Assembly: GCF_032854445.1 (NCBI RefSeq)
Contig: NC_088298.1
Span: 977,474-1,041,473, forward strand
Origin: Liolophura sinensis
Lineage: Eukaryota; Mollusca; Polyplacophora; Chitonida; Chitonidae
Length of the DNA stretch: 64,000 nucleotides
Direction: 5' to 3'
The position numbers and the translations under genes are program-made. How positions within the stretch are numbered: the first letter of the stretch is position 1; each line of letters begins with the position of its first letter. The notes under the pieces are model-generated. The model was not told the origin of the DNA. It saw only the letters and a program-made list of their open reading frames with translations, and did not search any database. This document shows positions 34,531 to 45,542 of the stretch, piece by piece.

Positions 34531-34700
34531 ATTGGATGAGTGAGTGAGGGATGAATGGGCGCATGGAAGGATCGATAGATCGAAAGATACATGGTTCGAT
34601 CAATCGACTGATTGCCTGCTTGATTGATTGGCTAATTTATTGGTAGGTTGATGGTTTAAATAATTAACAGATTGACTGATTGATCGAAAGGTAAGTTTAA
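34531..34700. repeat. Degenerate GATT-rich tetranucleotide region
   Basis: Irregular GATT, GAGT, GATC and GACT tetramers (for example TTGATTGATTGGATGAGTGA and GACTGATTGATCGAAAGG) extend directly from the 3' end of the family C copy. They probably grew from its AT-rich tail. Confidence 0.6.
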
Positions 34701-37700
34701 GCGCCCTGGTTAATATGGTCAAGTGATTTAACTTATTACAATGTCTCAAGTAACTTAGAATTAAAAAGATATATAGCTAAGACGAAACTAAAACACCAAC
34801 GTATTGAGTAAATTAGTCATTGAGAGCCACCAGACTGTTAAATAGACGGGTGTGTGGCTCATTGCAGCTTTTAGGACTACAGTCTAACAAAATATTGAAC
34901 CTTTCCAGGCATGAAACCTAGTTAAAGAGGAGATATAACAGGTTGCTCTGTCATAGTAAGGCCTTTGAAATCAGACGTTTTGCCGTTGTTGACAGCGTAA
35001 ACATAGAGCCCGGATGTTACACCAATAAGCTTTTCAAAGTCTTCGAAACTCCTGAGACTTGTTATCAGTTAATCAATAAAACAATGAATGCTTTCTGTGA
35101 AATTTACTGAGTATCAAAAGAGTTCGGCAAATGCCATCATTGGGGCAGACACTTAAGAAAACGACCCAGAGGATCAACACTGTTGCCTACAAGGGACGGC
35201 TATTAGGCGTCCGGCGTTTTGGAACTAACATGACTCTTCCTGGTTACGAAATCTTGATGTCTTTAAAATCACACGCTTTTGTCAGAATTATCTAACACGG
35301 ATTCGAAAAGTACTTTTGGGTTCTAATTTATGACGCACTCTCTTTACTGTTATGGAGATCAAAAACTTTCGTTGACTGGGATAACGTGAGCGAAAGTTTA
35401 CACTGTAAATATAGGCGTTGTAACAGACATTCGTACACATTTAGTCAACAATAATGGACGTTGCAGATCAATAAACCTTCAACACAAACAACTTATATAA
35501 CCTGTATATAGAGATACATAGAAAAGAGAATTAATGGAGAGTTTTCAATGATGCCGGAAATAGTTAAGGAGTGTTCTGGGCAACACGATGTATAGAAGCT
35601 CTTAGCGCTGTATTAAGAGAAAGTAGACACAATTAAAGGAAGCACAGCACCATAGATTCTGGAGACTCCATATTTACTCACAAAAAATTGGAGGAATTTG
35701 ATAGAATATCCTTGACACAGTGTTGTCTGCATTAATAACTTGTGACCTTGACGGCAATTTGTCACATAAGGTACAGCATCTATAGACAGGCTATATGTCG
35801 AACCCTTGCTTTTGATCTGATCGTAAGGATAATTCAGAAATTGAAACTATCCCCAAATGGCATCTGAAAATTCTGTGGTTGTTTAGACGGTGGTTAGGGT
35901 ATCAGAATGGTATTTGACTGGAAATAATTGGGTTGGATTTTGATGCTTTATTGCTGTCAGTCTCATCTTAATTTTGACCAACGAAATTAAAATGGTTGAA
36001 GAACGACGTTACGTAAAAAGCTTTAATTTGAATTTAACCAAAGTCGTTTTTAATTTTATGCTGAATGAAAGAACTATCAGTGGTTCAAATTCTTAATAAC
36101 ACATTTTGTTGACTTATCTACTGAATTTTTCATGGTTTGTTTGTACTAGGTACTTTCGTTAGCCAGTTATTGCCTTCATCGGGAATATTTTCATTCGTTA
36201 CGAACATCATTACTATTGGTTTTTAAGATTACCATTTTTGATTGTAGACAGCCGTAAGTGACGGTTAAACAAAACATGTCGACATTGTGATGAATTCCTT
36301 TATTCCGGAGACATCTGGTGAAATCATTACCTTTGTTTACACTCCTACTGTTTCTCACAAAACACCTTGTCCTGCCTCTCATAACGCCAACATCAATATT
36401 CATGTAATATATCGACCGGGTTGCCGTGGCGTTGTCACAGGTTGCCAAGCAGTTTGATGCATGGACGTTGGAGATTCATCCCCGGTTTAGTTGTTCTCGA
36501 AGGCTGTGTTTGACAGTATTGTCGACACAGACACTCAGAGTATGTGGTGGGAAGAAGAGAAGGCAAGGGGTTTGTGGTCAGTTAAAAGTTCATTAGTGTT
36601 TCCTAAGCTATCTTACTGGCGACGGAGATTTAATGCTTCGAACCACTTCACTACGGCTGTTGCGAACACGGCATTGGAGAAAAGAATACGGCTGTGATTC
36701 CCTCACAGTAGACTTACACACGAAAGTCCATATATTGCCTTCACCAATAGCACTTGTCTAGCACCGCTGAAATTAAATTGGAAAATTGAAGAGAACAGAA
36801 GAAAAACTCGCTTGGCGATGATAACCTTGCACACCCCTGTTGACGCCTCATTAGATGTCATTAGCGAGAATACATAGAAGTCAGAACTTTACTGCCTGTA
36901 GCAGTTTGCTCATATTTTTCATCCATCTGGATTTCGTTTTTGTTGAACCAATTTTAATAACTATATATAATAAGGTTCTAATGAGATTTCCTATAATGCT
37001 TGACCATTATATGCGAATAGCCTGAGGGGGCAAATGTTAAAACAAAAGAGAAATAGGCGGGAATTTCTCTCTCTTATTTAACGTATTGATGTTAAAAATG
37101 TTTTTTTCTGTTTTAAATTATGAGTGCAGCGCCCGTTGAAAATGATTCTTATCATTGCATAAATATCTTTACTTCATTTTGTATTCATTTCAGAGCTAAA
37201 GAAAGTATACATGACGTCACCATTGCCGAATTTGCATACGCAATGTTTCTAATACTCGACCCTGCACGTCCTTGCGTCCTCATCCCAAAAGTTTGAAGTC
37301 GTTAGTTTGAATAATTGGTGAGAAAATCGAAGAACATACACATGTACAGGCAGACATATCTCTTCCTTTATAGTTAGATAAGAAAGTAATAAGACAAAAG
37401 ATCCGGTTTCAGGTAACGTCTTAATTAATAAACCTATAAACTATGAACTCTGTAAATGTCTTTTGCCATTCAAACAATTGAATTCTTGTTGATGACTACC
37501 TTGTTTTCGACAGCACAGAATAAGCAAGAGAAATCGTGTATAACATGAACACTTTATATGTATTTAATGTAGGGTTAGGACACTGAATGCTAGATTTTCG
37601 CCAATGTCATTTTCCAGTATATCGAAGAGACACTTTGGAAGTTTGGCAATTTGAAGACACATGTGTTCCCACAGAAGCTCACCAACCTCTGAAATCTGCA

Positions 37701-37920
37701 TTTAGTGTAGGTTTGTTTATGGCTTACTGCTCTTGTCTTGTGGAGCGCATACGATTTGGTGAACTGGGTACAAATACATGTTAACAGCAATCATAATCTG
37801 TAAATACCTTTTCTTTCTTACAGAAAATAAAAACATGTAGACACAAAAATCAGGTTGTGACACGATAAAACGACGTTGGTATTGGTCCAAAACCAAAACA
37901 ATGTCTACAAGGAAACGTAT
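34701..37920. other. No gene seen; family D relic at 35405-35560
   Basis: Bases 35405-35560 follow the family D order (ACAGACATTCGTACACATTT, AGTTTTCAATGATGCCGG). A low-copy block near 35580-35690 (GCACAGCACCATAGATTCTG) matches 13255-13285. The remainder is unique. If the candidate exon just to the right is real, this is probably its first intron. Confidence 0.45.
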
Positions 37921-37980
37921 ATGTAACACTGGAATGAACGAAACTTAGTAAAGACAGAAAGAAATAAACTTTGGGCTTAC

Positions 37981-38103
37981 CTCGTAGAAATAGGTGTTGT
38001 CCAGGCTTGCACACTCGTCGTAGGTGGAGTTGAATAGGGAGGGTGAGGAATTTGCCACTGTATGTGGTGGGTGAAACAGTAATCCGTCTTCGCCCGCTTC
38101 CAT
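37981..38103 (-). CDS. Candidate first coding exon: receptor-like extracellular N-terminus
   Basis: On the minus strand an ATG at 38103 opens a frame of exactly 41 codons that ends at the donor GAG/GTAAGC (GT at 37980-37979, phase 0). The start has A at -3 and G at +4, and an in-frame TAA lies 45 bases upstream. The peptide begins MEAGEDGLLF, contains the sequons NSS (residues 18-20) and NST (25-27), one Cys (31), and ends in the acidic, aromatic SLDNTYFYE. There is no signal peptide or membrane segment. Short, acidic, N-glycosylated first exons are typical of class A GPCRs such as neuropeptide receptors; that identity is inference. No following exon was recognised at lower coordinates, so the gene would need a long intron or leave the window. 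It could also be a chance frame with a chance donor. Confidence 0.45.
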
Positions 38104-40200
38104 TCTGGCTCTCAGAGGATTTCCACTTTCTGGGTTAAGTCTTATTTTTCACTGCTGATTTAAGCTTAATGGAAAGCGCGGCAAATCCGTACAAAATTAC
38201 TGTATTTTGAGGAAAAATGTGTGAGCCCCTATAATGCTAATATAAGCCAGAGGAACTTGTGAAACACCAATTGCTGAGACAGTTAAGAAGCTGGGGTCGC
38301 AAACACGGCTTTCGTTTTGGCAAACCATCGCAAGACCATGACGGACAAACTCATGGCTTTCCACCAGGCACGGTGAATACACGGTGTAGCTGACATCGCT
38401 GAGGTCGCCCTACGGCCCAAGAGAAACTCTGGATTTTATTGGTTGATAGAGAAATCGGCTCTGAGCGCGTATCTCCTCTTCCAGGCGGAAGCGAGCCTAT
38501 GGCACACACGTAATCCAGAGGAAAAGTACCTTCAAAAGATATTTGTCGATACTATTTTTCAAGTAAGAGTGCCTGTTAAAATAAAATCGCTTCAGGCCAG
38601 AAAATTTGACGAACTGAACTGGTACACAGGTTATGTGAAACACTTCGACATTTCTGAACACTGGACAGAAATCCGACCCTAGGAAAATTCCGGAGAGCAG
38701 CTACCTAGCTTTCAAGAATTACAGTTTCTGCAAACGTAAGACATTAATCATTCAAAAAGTTTTTTTTAATTGAATCCATTAATTTCTGTCTGTTTTCTTC
38801 ATAACACTGGCTTAAATCACTTCCGGAATAGACTAACTGATCGGTCCGGCGACTGCCTTGGACAACCTTGCAAATCCAGACTGTAGGCTACAGAAACGCT
38901 TTTATACCAGAGAAAGCTGATTTGCCCGATAATACATCTGAGCTCAGGCGGCTTGATCTGGAGTCAGCCGTCAGTGGAGTCTATGGCAGAGGCAGTCATG
39001 TGGAAATCCGTGGATAAATGTACGAGCTGAGTCGCACTGCTGTCAGCGACCAATCGTTCAAAGACTCGTGCATAAAGCTACGGGCTACAGCATGTATTTC
39101 TTTGTATGAGAAACAATACAACATCTCTGGCCTATTGTAGCACGAGGCATACCCTAGAGGAAAGAAAGGGGCAAAGCATGTCGTACTATAAAAGATCTAA
39201 GCAAACGTTCATGCCTTTTTTTAGTAATGTCACCTTTCCCTAAATGCAAATGTTGCAAAAGGGCAAAAAGCATCCTTCACTAATGATCATTAAAGGATTA
39301 TAAGTCATTAGGCACCTTCAAGTCCAGGACAGTTCAAATGTTTTTCCGACGGCAAAAATCAATTTGAAAGCTACGAGTGCTGTTTATTCATCTCTGCAAA
39401 CACAAGCCACTTAGCCTAATATTCAGGCAGGTCTATTATTCAGCGTATTTCATCCGTATTTAGGGTGTACCAGCCTTCACAAGCAACCTTATTCATTAAC
39501 GCTAATAAACGTTATAGAGGTAAGAATGCTTTCTCTATACCCAGTAGCAATCTGTGTAAATATCAAGTTTTTCATACTCCCTTTGGTGACTTGATGCATA
39601 ATTTGAGCACTTTGAAACACTTAAGTTTTTCAACAATTATTAAACACGTGAACAATATAATAACAGTCCATTTTCTTTCCCCTTAAATCGAGGGTGCCTA
39701 GTTCGGTCGTATAATGAGTTTTAAGCACGATTTTGCTTCGAGGACAATGTATTATACCGATGGTCCAGCGAATTCCCCCGTTGACATATAACAGCTTACT
39801 CTAAACATAGTGTATTTTACTGATTGACTGATTTAGTCATCCTGATTCAAGGCGTAATTCGTCATGGGTAAAGCTGTATTAAAGTATGCCACCTTATTTG
39901 ATAAGTTTTCCAGATACTTAGTGACGACATACACGAAAGAGAAGTTTCTAAAAACAGTATTATCCTTAATAGGGATTACATGTTCTGAATACGGGATAGA
40001 TTTTAGTGCTGAAATTTGGCTGAGACCACTGTGGGTTTCGAACCAGTGACCTCAGAGTCAGGCAACAAATCGCCTGATCCAAAATCGAAAAATTATAAAT
40101 ATGCAACCGCTCTGCTGATTGTCATAGTTTACACTTTTTTCACCAATCGGAAAACTAACATCTATATGAAACAACCATTCTTTCACCCTCATTTCCACTC
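38104..40200. other. No gene supported; tRNA-like relic near 40020-40085
   Basis: A plus frame at 38443-38682 has an acceptor-like CTCTTCCAG before GCGGAAGCG (38485) and a donor-like CAAGTAAG near 38560, but no recognisable domain. On the minus strand about 40085-40020 contains a B-box-like GGTTCGAAACC. Nothing else stands out. Confidence 0.4.
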
Positions 40201-40224
40201 GTAATTGTTATACAATTTGTTCTT

Positions 40225-40295
40225 CTTTGAATACCGTGTAGCACCTACTCCTTTGGTCTTTGAATACCGTGTAGCACCTACTCCATTAGTCTCTG
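40225..40295. repeat. Two-copy tandem duplication, ~35 bp
   Basis: TTTGAATACCGTGTAGCACC is followed by TACTCC and repeated once at 35-bp spacing. Confidence 0.85.
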
Positions 40296-40689
40296 AATTC
40301 ATTTTCCATTCCCGTCATTTTGGCAATATACTCTTTCATTCTCAAGCATTCAACTATTTATTAAAGATATTTTTTAATGTAATTGTCTTTAGTTTTTCTT
40401 TACTCAAAAATCCATTTTTTGGCTAGTACATGTATAAGTAGAGCGTTTATTATGGTTTTTCGTTGGCTGTACCTAGAAATACTGGAACATTATTAAAGTT
40501 GCACGTAAACTTGAATTCTTGCCTTAGCCACCTTTCGAAAGAGGACAAAAATATTTTAACCTTTTCACATTGGAACAATAGGCTTCAATGTTCAATGGTT
40601 TCCTTTTGGTTTACAGTTTAAGAACATGCGTTATAAACAGTACGGTTTCTGTGCTGTAGCCATATTTCACCGATTACCATTTGCCAGCT

Positions 40690-41172
40690 ATGCATGCTGT
40701 CGTCGCTGCTCTGGTTTTACTCTCTATGCTGTACGTCTATCACAGTGTCTTCGCTACTCTGGTTTTACTCTCTATGTTGTACATCTATCACACTGTCATC
40801 GCTACTCTGTTTTTATTCTCTATAACGTGCGTCTATCACACTGTCATCGCTACTCTGTTTTTACTCTCTATGCTGTGCATCTATCACAGTGTCGTCGCTG
40901 CTCTGGTTTTACTCTCTATGCTGTACGTCTATCACACTGTCATCACTACTGTGGTTTTACTCTGTGCTGTACGTCTATCACACTGTCATCGCTACTCTGG
41001 TTTTACTCTCTGTGTTGTGCGTTTATCACACTGTCATCCCTGCTCTGGTTTTACTCTCTATGCTGTACGTCTATCACAGTGTCGTCGCAGCTCTAGTTTT
41101 ACTCTCTATGCTGTACGTCTATCACAGTGTCGTCGCAGCTCTGGTTTTACTCTCTATGCTGCACGTCTTTAA
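40690..41172. repeat. 48-bp tandem array derived from family C end, ~10 copies
   Basis: Unit CTCTGGTTTTACTCTCTATG, CTGTACGTCTATCACA and GTGTCGTCGCTG. The unit is the 3' segment of family C, which occurs once in ordinary copies and two to three times at 12660-12790. The array is entered from a family C-like left flank (TATTTCACCGATTACCATTT at about 40663) and leaves through the normal family C end (CACGTCTTTAATTATATTTC at 41162). Since 48 is 16 codons, three plus frames stay open (117-163 codons); they are artefacts. Confidence 0.93.
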
Positions 41173-41185
41173 TTATATTTCACTC

Positions 41186-42084
41186 CAGGATCTCCATTTT
41201 TGCGAATACAAATCTGACGGTTGTACATATCAAACATTGTGAACGCTGTTGTTGTGACCCTATATCTATAGTTAAGAGTGAACGTTCACGCAAGGTACGA
41301 GTGGAACGTTCACGTAACGTAATTAGTGAATGCACTTTTAAGTAACATCCCGGCTCCTTTGTGGAAGTCGCCTCAAAATGAATTACTTTTGCGGAAAGAA
41401 AAGCTGTAACGTATGCTGTTTCCATTGTTAAATTTCAACTGCGATATGAAAGCCTTTTTTGTTGACAGCGCGCTCTTTAGCGGATTACACCGGCCTGTTC
41501 TGAAACAATGGCGGCTACTACACATCCCACTTAAGTGCCTGTCATTAGATCTTACCACGACGTCGAGTGTATCCATGTCGTGTAATGGAAGAATTATCAC
41601 TGTTTAGTAGCTCTACCATCTAACCTGTCAACTGGTTATTATAAAAAGCCGCAGGAGGGAGATGACTGGAAAACAACAAGATTGCTTCTGGCGAATCTGT
41701 TTAATACGTGAATAATCCACAGTCTGATCAGAGAAGATGACACCGGATAATATCTCGTGTAACCCGAGTCCACAAGGGGCCGTGTGGAGGCGTAGATAAT
41801 AGTCATCTGAGTAATATATTGGAAGATTGCGCTGACCAAGTCGACTCGAGAATGAACTTGTGTTAAAATCGGTGGAATGACACCAACATAGAACAAATGG
41901 ACCGTGTGAACTCTTATTGAACCGGAAAGCCCATTTAGATGGACGGCTGGTATCCGAATGTCTATTTCTGAATGGTTCCCTCTGTCAATTTCATCTTATT
42001 TTGGGCTATAAGTATAAGATTTGCTTATATCTGTAATTTTTTATCAGAACGGCGAACTTTACTCATGTGCTGTTGATGTGTATT
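41186..42084. other. No gene seen; paired GTGAACGTTCAC motifs
   Basis: Near 41278 the 12-bp palindrome GTGAACGTTCAC is followed about 27 bp later by GTGGAACGTTCACG. The GAAnnTTC core resembles a heat-shock element half pair, but no promoter or gene is nearby. The remainder looks unique. Confidence 0.4.
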
Positions 42085-43725
42085 CTTATGTTTCGCTGTT
42101 TGTTCATTGTGTAACGTTTGTTCATTGTGTGAATTTTCTGATAAATGTGATATTTACAAAATTGTGTGATGCTGATTGAGATGAATCATGTTTGTTAATT
42201 TCTGCTATCTGTGATATATGTTCATATGTTTACTTGGTTACTATTTGCTCATATGTGTCCTATCTCCTGTATGGTGGAAAACGAGACATTTACTGTTTTT
42301 TCTTGGTTTGTAAAATTTTGTGATGTTTGTTCATTGTAAGGTGTTAGTTTACTGGGTGACGTTTGTCCATTGTGTGACATTTGTTGAATGTGTTATGCTT
42401 GGTCATTGTGTGGTATCTATCCATTGTGAGACGTTTGTACATTATATGTACATAGTGTAATGTTTGTTCAGTATGCGATGAGTGTTCAGTGTGTGATGTC
42501 TGTTCACTGTGTGACGTTTGTTCACTATGTGATGTTTGTACATTGTTTGATGTTTATAATATTTGTCCATTGTGTGACGTTTTTTATTCTCATGATGCGA
42601 TGTTTGTTCAATGTGAGATGTTTGCTATTTGTGTGACGTTTGTTCACTGTGTAATGTTTGTTCACTGTCTGTTTGCTCATTGTGTGCGCGTTTGTTCATT
42701 GTGTGGTGTTTGTTCACTTTCTGATGGTTGTTCATTTTGTGGTAATAGTCAATTATGTGATGTTTGTCCATTGTGGAACGTTTGTTCGTTGTGTGACTTT
42801 TGTTCATTGTATGACGTTTGTTCATTGGGCGATGTTTGTACATTGTGACGTTTTTTAAATGATGCGATGATTGTTCAATGTGTGATGTTTGTTCATTGGG
42901 TGACGTCTGTTCATTGTGTTATGTTTGTTCATTGTGTGGTGTTTGAACAAAGTGTAACTTTTGTTCATTGTGATGTTTGTGCATTAAGTGAGTTTTGTTC
43001 ATTGTGATGTCTATTCATGGTGTTACCTTTGTTCATGGTGGGATGTTTCTTTATATTTTAACGATGCGATGTTTGTTTAATGTGTGATGTTTGTTCATTG
43101 TGTGATGTTTGTTCATTGCTTAACGTCTGTTCATTGTGTGACATTTGTTCACCGTGTCATGTCTGTTCATTTTGTGATCTGTGTTAATTGTGTGATGTTT
43201 GTTCATTGTGTGACGATTTTCATTGTGCGATGTTTGTTCATTGTGTGATATTTGTCCATTGTGTCATGTTTGTTCGTTATGCGATGTTTCTTCATTGTCT
43301 GGTGTTCATTGTATGATGTTTGGTCATTGTGCAATGATTGTTCACTGTCTGGTGTTTGCTCATTGTGTGGTGTTTGCTCATTGTGTCACGTTTGTTCACT
43401 GTGTGAGGTCTGTTCACCGTGTATCGTTTGTTCATGGTGATGTTTGTTCATCGTGTAACGTTTGTTCATTGTGTGTTGTTTCTTTATTGTGGGACATTTG
43501 TTCATTGTGGGACGTTTGTTCATTCCGCGATGTTTGTTCACTGTCATGTTTTTTAATTGTGTCATGTTTGTTCATCGTGCTGTTTATACAGTATGTGATG
43601 TTTGTTAATTGTGTAATATTTGTTCATTGGGTGATGTTTGTGAAATTGTGTGATGTTTGTTCATTGTGTGGCGTTTGTTCATTGTGTGATATTTGTACAT
43701 TACGTGATGTTTGTACATTGTGATA
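42085..43725. repeat. 18-bp degenerate array, ~1.6 kb
   Basis: Repeats of TGTGATGTTTGTTCATTG with abundant substitutions and small indels, fading at the left end. At 18 bp (6 codons) it yields Cys/Val-rich open frames (42489-42858, 43223-43723) that mimic a cysteine-rich protein. The drift, the frame breaks and the lack of start or splice context argue against coding. The plus strand is strongly T/G-rich throughout. Confidence 0.93.
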
Positions 43726-44052
43726 CATTATGTTTTGTGTTGTTTTGTGCTGCATCCCTCATGTCCTTGTGACGGAAAGAAATCGCCTATAACCACTAGA
43801 CTGAGGCTCGTCTAGTAGTAGATGATTAGTAGATGTCTAAGTCATCTATAAGAAGACTGCTCACCAGAGCGTTCCGGAGATTGCTCACCAGAATGTACGC
43901 TAAATGGAGAGTGGAAATTGCGTATGTCAACTCTGTACTCAGTGAGCAGCCTTTTTCGCTAAGGCAATGACCAGGCCATCTCGAAGTACAAGAGTGTATA
44001 TCTGTCGTTAATAGCCTTTTGAACCCACCGTGCATTGTCCATACATCTCTTT

Positions 44053-44081
44053 GGGGGTGGGGGGCTGGGAAAGGGGCGGGA
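44053..44081 (+). other. Potential G-quadruplex motif
   Basis: Five G runs of 5, 6, 3, 4 and 3 bases separated by loops of 1-3 bases (GGGGGTGGGGGGCTGGG, then AAAGGGGCGGG). It satisfies the usual G3+ loop 1-7 rule. It sits immediately next to the 3' end of the SINE B copy. Confidence 0.75.
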
Positions 44082-44084
44082 GTA

Positions 44085-44432
44085 TGAGTGAGTATGAGTT
44101 TGGGGTTTTTTGTCTCACTCAACAATTTTTCAGTCATATGACGATGAAGGAGTCCTTAGAGTGCGCATAATATACCTCCTTGTTGCAGAACGGATTTCCA
44201 ACGCTCTTTTATCTACCGTTGCTTCACTGAGACGACTTGCCGAAAGAAAGGTAGCCGCTCCACCCGAGCCATTATACTAATATGGGTCAAGCAGTCGTTG
44301 CACTATCCCCTTAATGCTGAATGGCAAGCGAGGAACTTTCTCTTTTAAGGTCTTACGTGTGACCCGACTCAGGACTGGCCCTTGATCTGCCGCCCCCGAA
44401 GCGGACGCTCTAGCAACTGAGCTATCGGGGAT
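44085..44432 (-). mobile_element. SINE B, full-length, intact tRNA-like head
   Basis: The minus strand starts TCCCCGATAGCTCAGTTGCT AGAGCGTCC, an excellent tRNA A-box region. GGCCAGTCCTGAGTCGGGTC follows at the B-box position. The body is GGACTCCTTCATCGTCATAT and GACTGAAAAATTGTTGAGTG. It aligns end to end with 10265-10635. Length about 345 bp. Confidence 0.9.
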
Positions 44433-44520
44433 GGTAGTGGAGAGGGGTGTTTAACTGTTCACGTGGGCACGAGAAAGGGCTGCGTTTCCAGAAAGCCAAA
44501 TGAAGCTAGATAACGTAAGT

Positions 44521-45537
44521 TGCGTTTATATCGATTTATACAGGCGGTATTATAGGTGTATTGCTAATGCAACATAAGAATGTCCTAAAGAAAACGTGAG
44601 CGTTTTCTCCGTGGTGTATACGTTGGCATCGCGGAGAAAACCTTTTCACTGCAGAGAAAACCTTCCCACCGCAGAGAAAACATTTACGCCACAGAGAAAA
44701 CAGTTACACGGCGGAGAAAATGTTTCTTGCTATTTTCAAATTATTTGTTCATAATGATAAGTTTAAATTTTTTCTTTATAATGATAAGTGTTATGTGCAC
44801 AACTGCCGCGAGCTTCTAAATTTAGCTTGCCACTGTTTACATATGCTGAGATCAGGGTCTCCTGTCTGCCTCTGCCTTAGAATGTTCCAGAATACGCTCA
44901 GTTCGGGGCCTGTTTGTTTACAACAAGTGTTCAAGAATTTTCTTATTGTAGAAAACTCCACCAGTCTATATAAGACGTATGAAAGCAGGTCAAAGGAGGG
45001 AGAAAGGAGAATTATTCAGAGTTTTGGATGCTTTCGCTTTTGTATAACTTTAGTAGGCCTTTTGTGCTGAACTTTGGTGTCTTTATAGCCTCTGGCTTTG
45101 TTATATCATATTTCCACCGAACACTTGTTCAGTTTGAACTTGTATATTTAATTTGTGCTCTTGTGTACACAGTGCTTATTAGTACACGGATCCTGTCTGT
45201 GGAATTTGGTGTATATTTCGTCATACACTCAATTATGCTGTGGATTTTTCCTCTTATTTGTGCACTTATGCCTGTATGGTTTTCCGCATTGTGGAATATA
45301 TGCGTCCGTTTGGACTTGACACCGTGCAACTTTAGTATTTGTATAGATACTGCTATCCTTTCTTGTTAAACTTAAGGACTTTAGTATTTGTAAAAGTCTT
45401 GTTATCTGTTCTTGTTAAACCTAATAAACTGTTGTAAAATAAAATCTGCTGGTTTTGGTTACTTTTTTGGACGGTTAAACTGTCATGTATTTCGAACAGG
45501 CCATCTCTTTATAATACAGACAGTTTGGGTCGTAACA
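44521..45537 (+). mobile_element. Solo LTR of a retrotransposon, 1017 bp
   Basis: Begins TGCGTTTATA and ends GGTCGTAACA, that is TG...CA. It is flanked by the 5-bp duplication TAAGT at 44516-44520 and 45538-45542. Inside, in order: five exact 20-bp spaced CGGAGAAAA blocks (44631-44720) in the U3 position, a TATATAAG TATA box at 44967-44974, and polyadenylation signals AATAAA at 45423 and 45438. No primer-binding site or internal coding region follows, so it is a solo LTR left by recombination. Five-base duplications occur in Gypsy, Copia and BEL elements, so the class is open. Frames within it (44720-45369) are not genes. Confidence 0.82.
44631..44720. promoter_or_regulatory. 20-bp direct repeats in LTR U3
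   Basis: The decamer GCGGAGAAAA or a one- or two-base variant recurs at 44631, 44651, 44671, 44691 and 44711, exactly 20 bp apart. A reversed copy GTTTTCTCCG lies at 44602-44611. The position upstream of the TATA box fits an enhancer-like U3 array; the function is inferred. Confidence 0.8.
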
Positions 45538-45542
45538 TAAGT

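Noticed and set aside
38443-38682. Possible plus exon 38485-38560 with acceptor- and donor-like ends
   Set aside because: The peptide has no recognisable motif. Splice-like hexamers of this quality occur often, and the nearby candidate exon is on the other strand.
40626-41242. Three open plus frames of 117-163 codons
   Set aside because: They lie in the 48-bp array derived from family C; 48 is a multiple of 3, so openness is automatic.
41270-41330. Heat-shock element from two GAAnnTTC palindromes
   Set aside because: No third pentamer in register, no nearby promoter or gene, and the motif is short enough to occur by chance.
42489-43723. Cysteine-rich repeat protein suggested by CDVCSL repeats
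   Set aside because: The 18-bp array drifts in both sequence and length. Frames break repeatedly and there is no signal peptide or consistent Cys spacing across the array.
45028-45369. Hydrophobic 113-codon frame that looks like a membrane protein
   Set aside because: It lies wholly inside the solo LTR between the TATA box and the poly-A signals. The hydrophobicity follows from T-rich composition.
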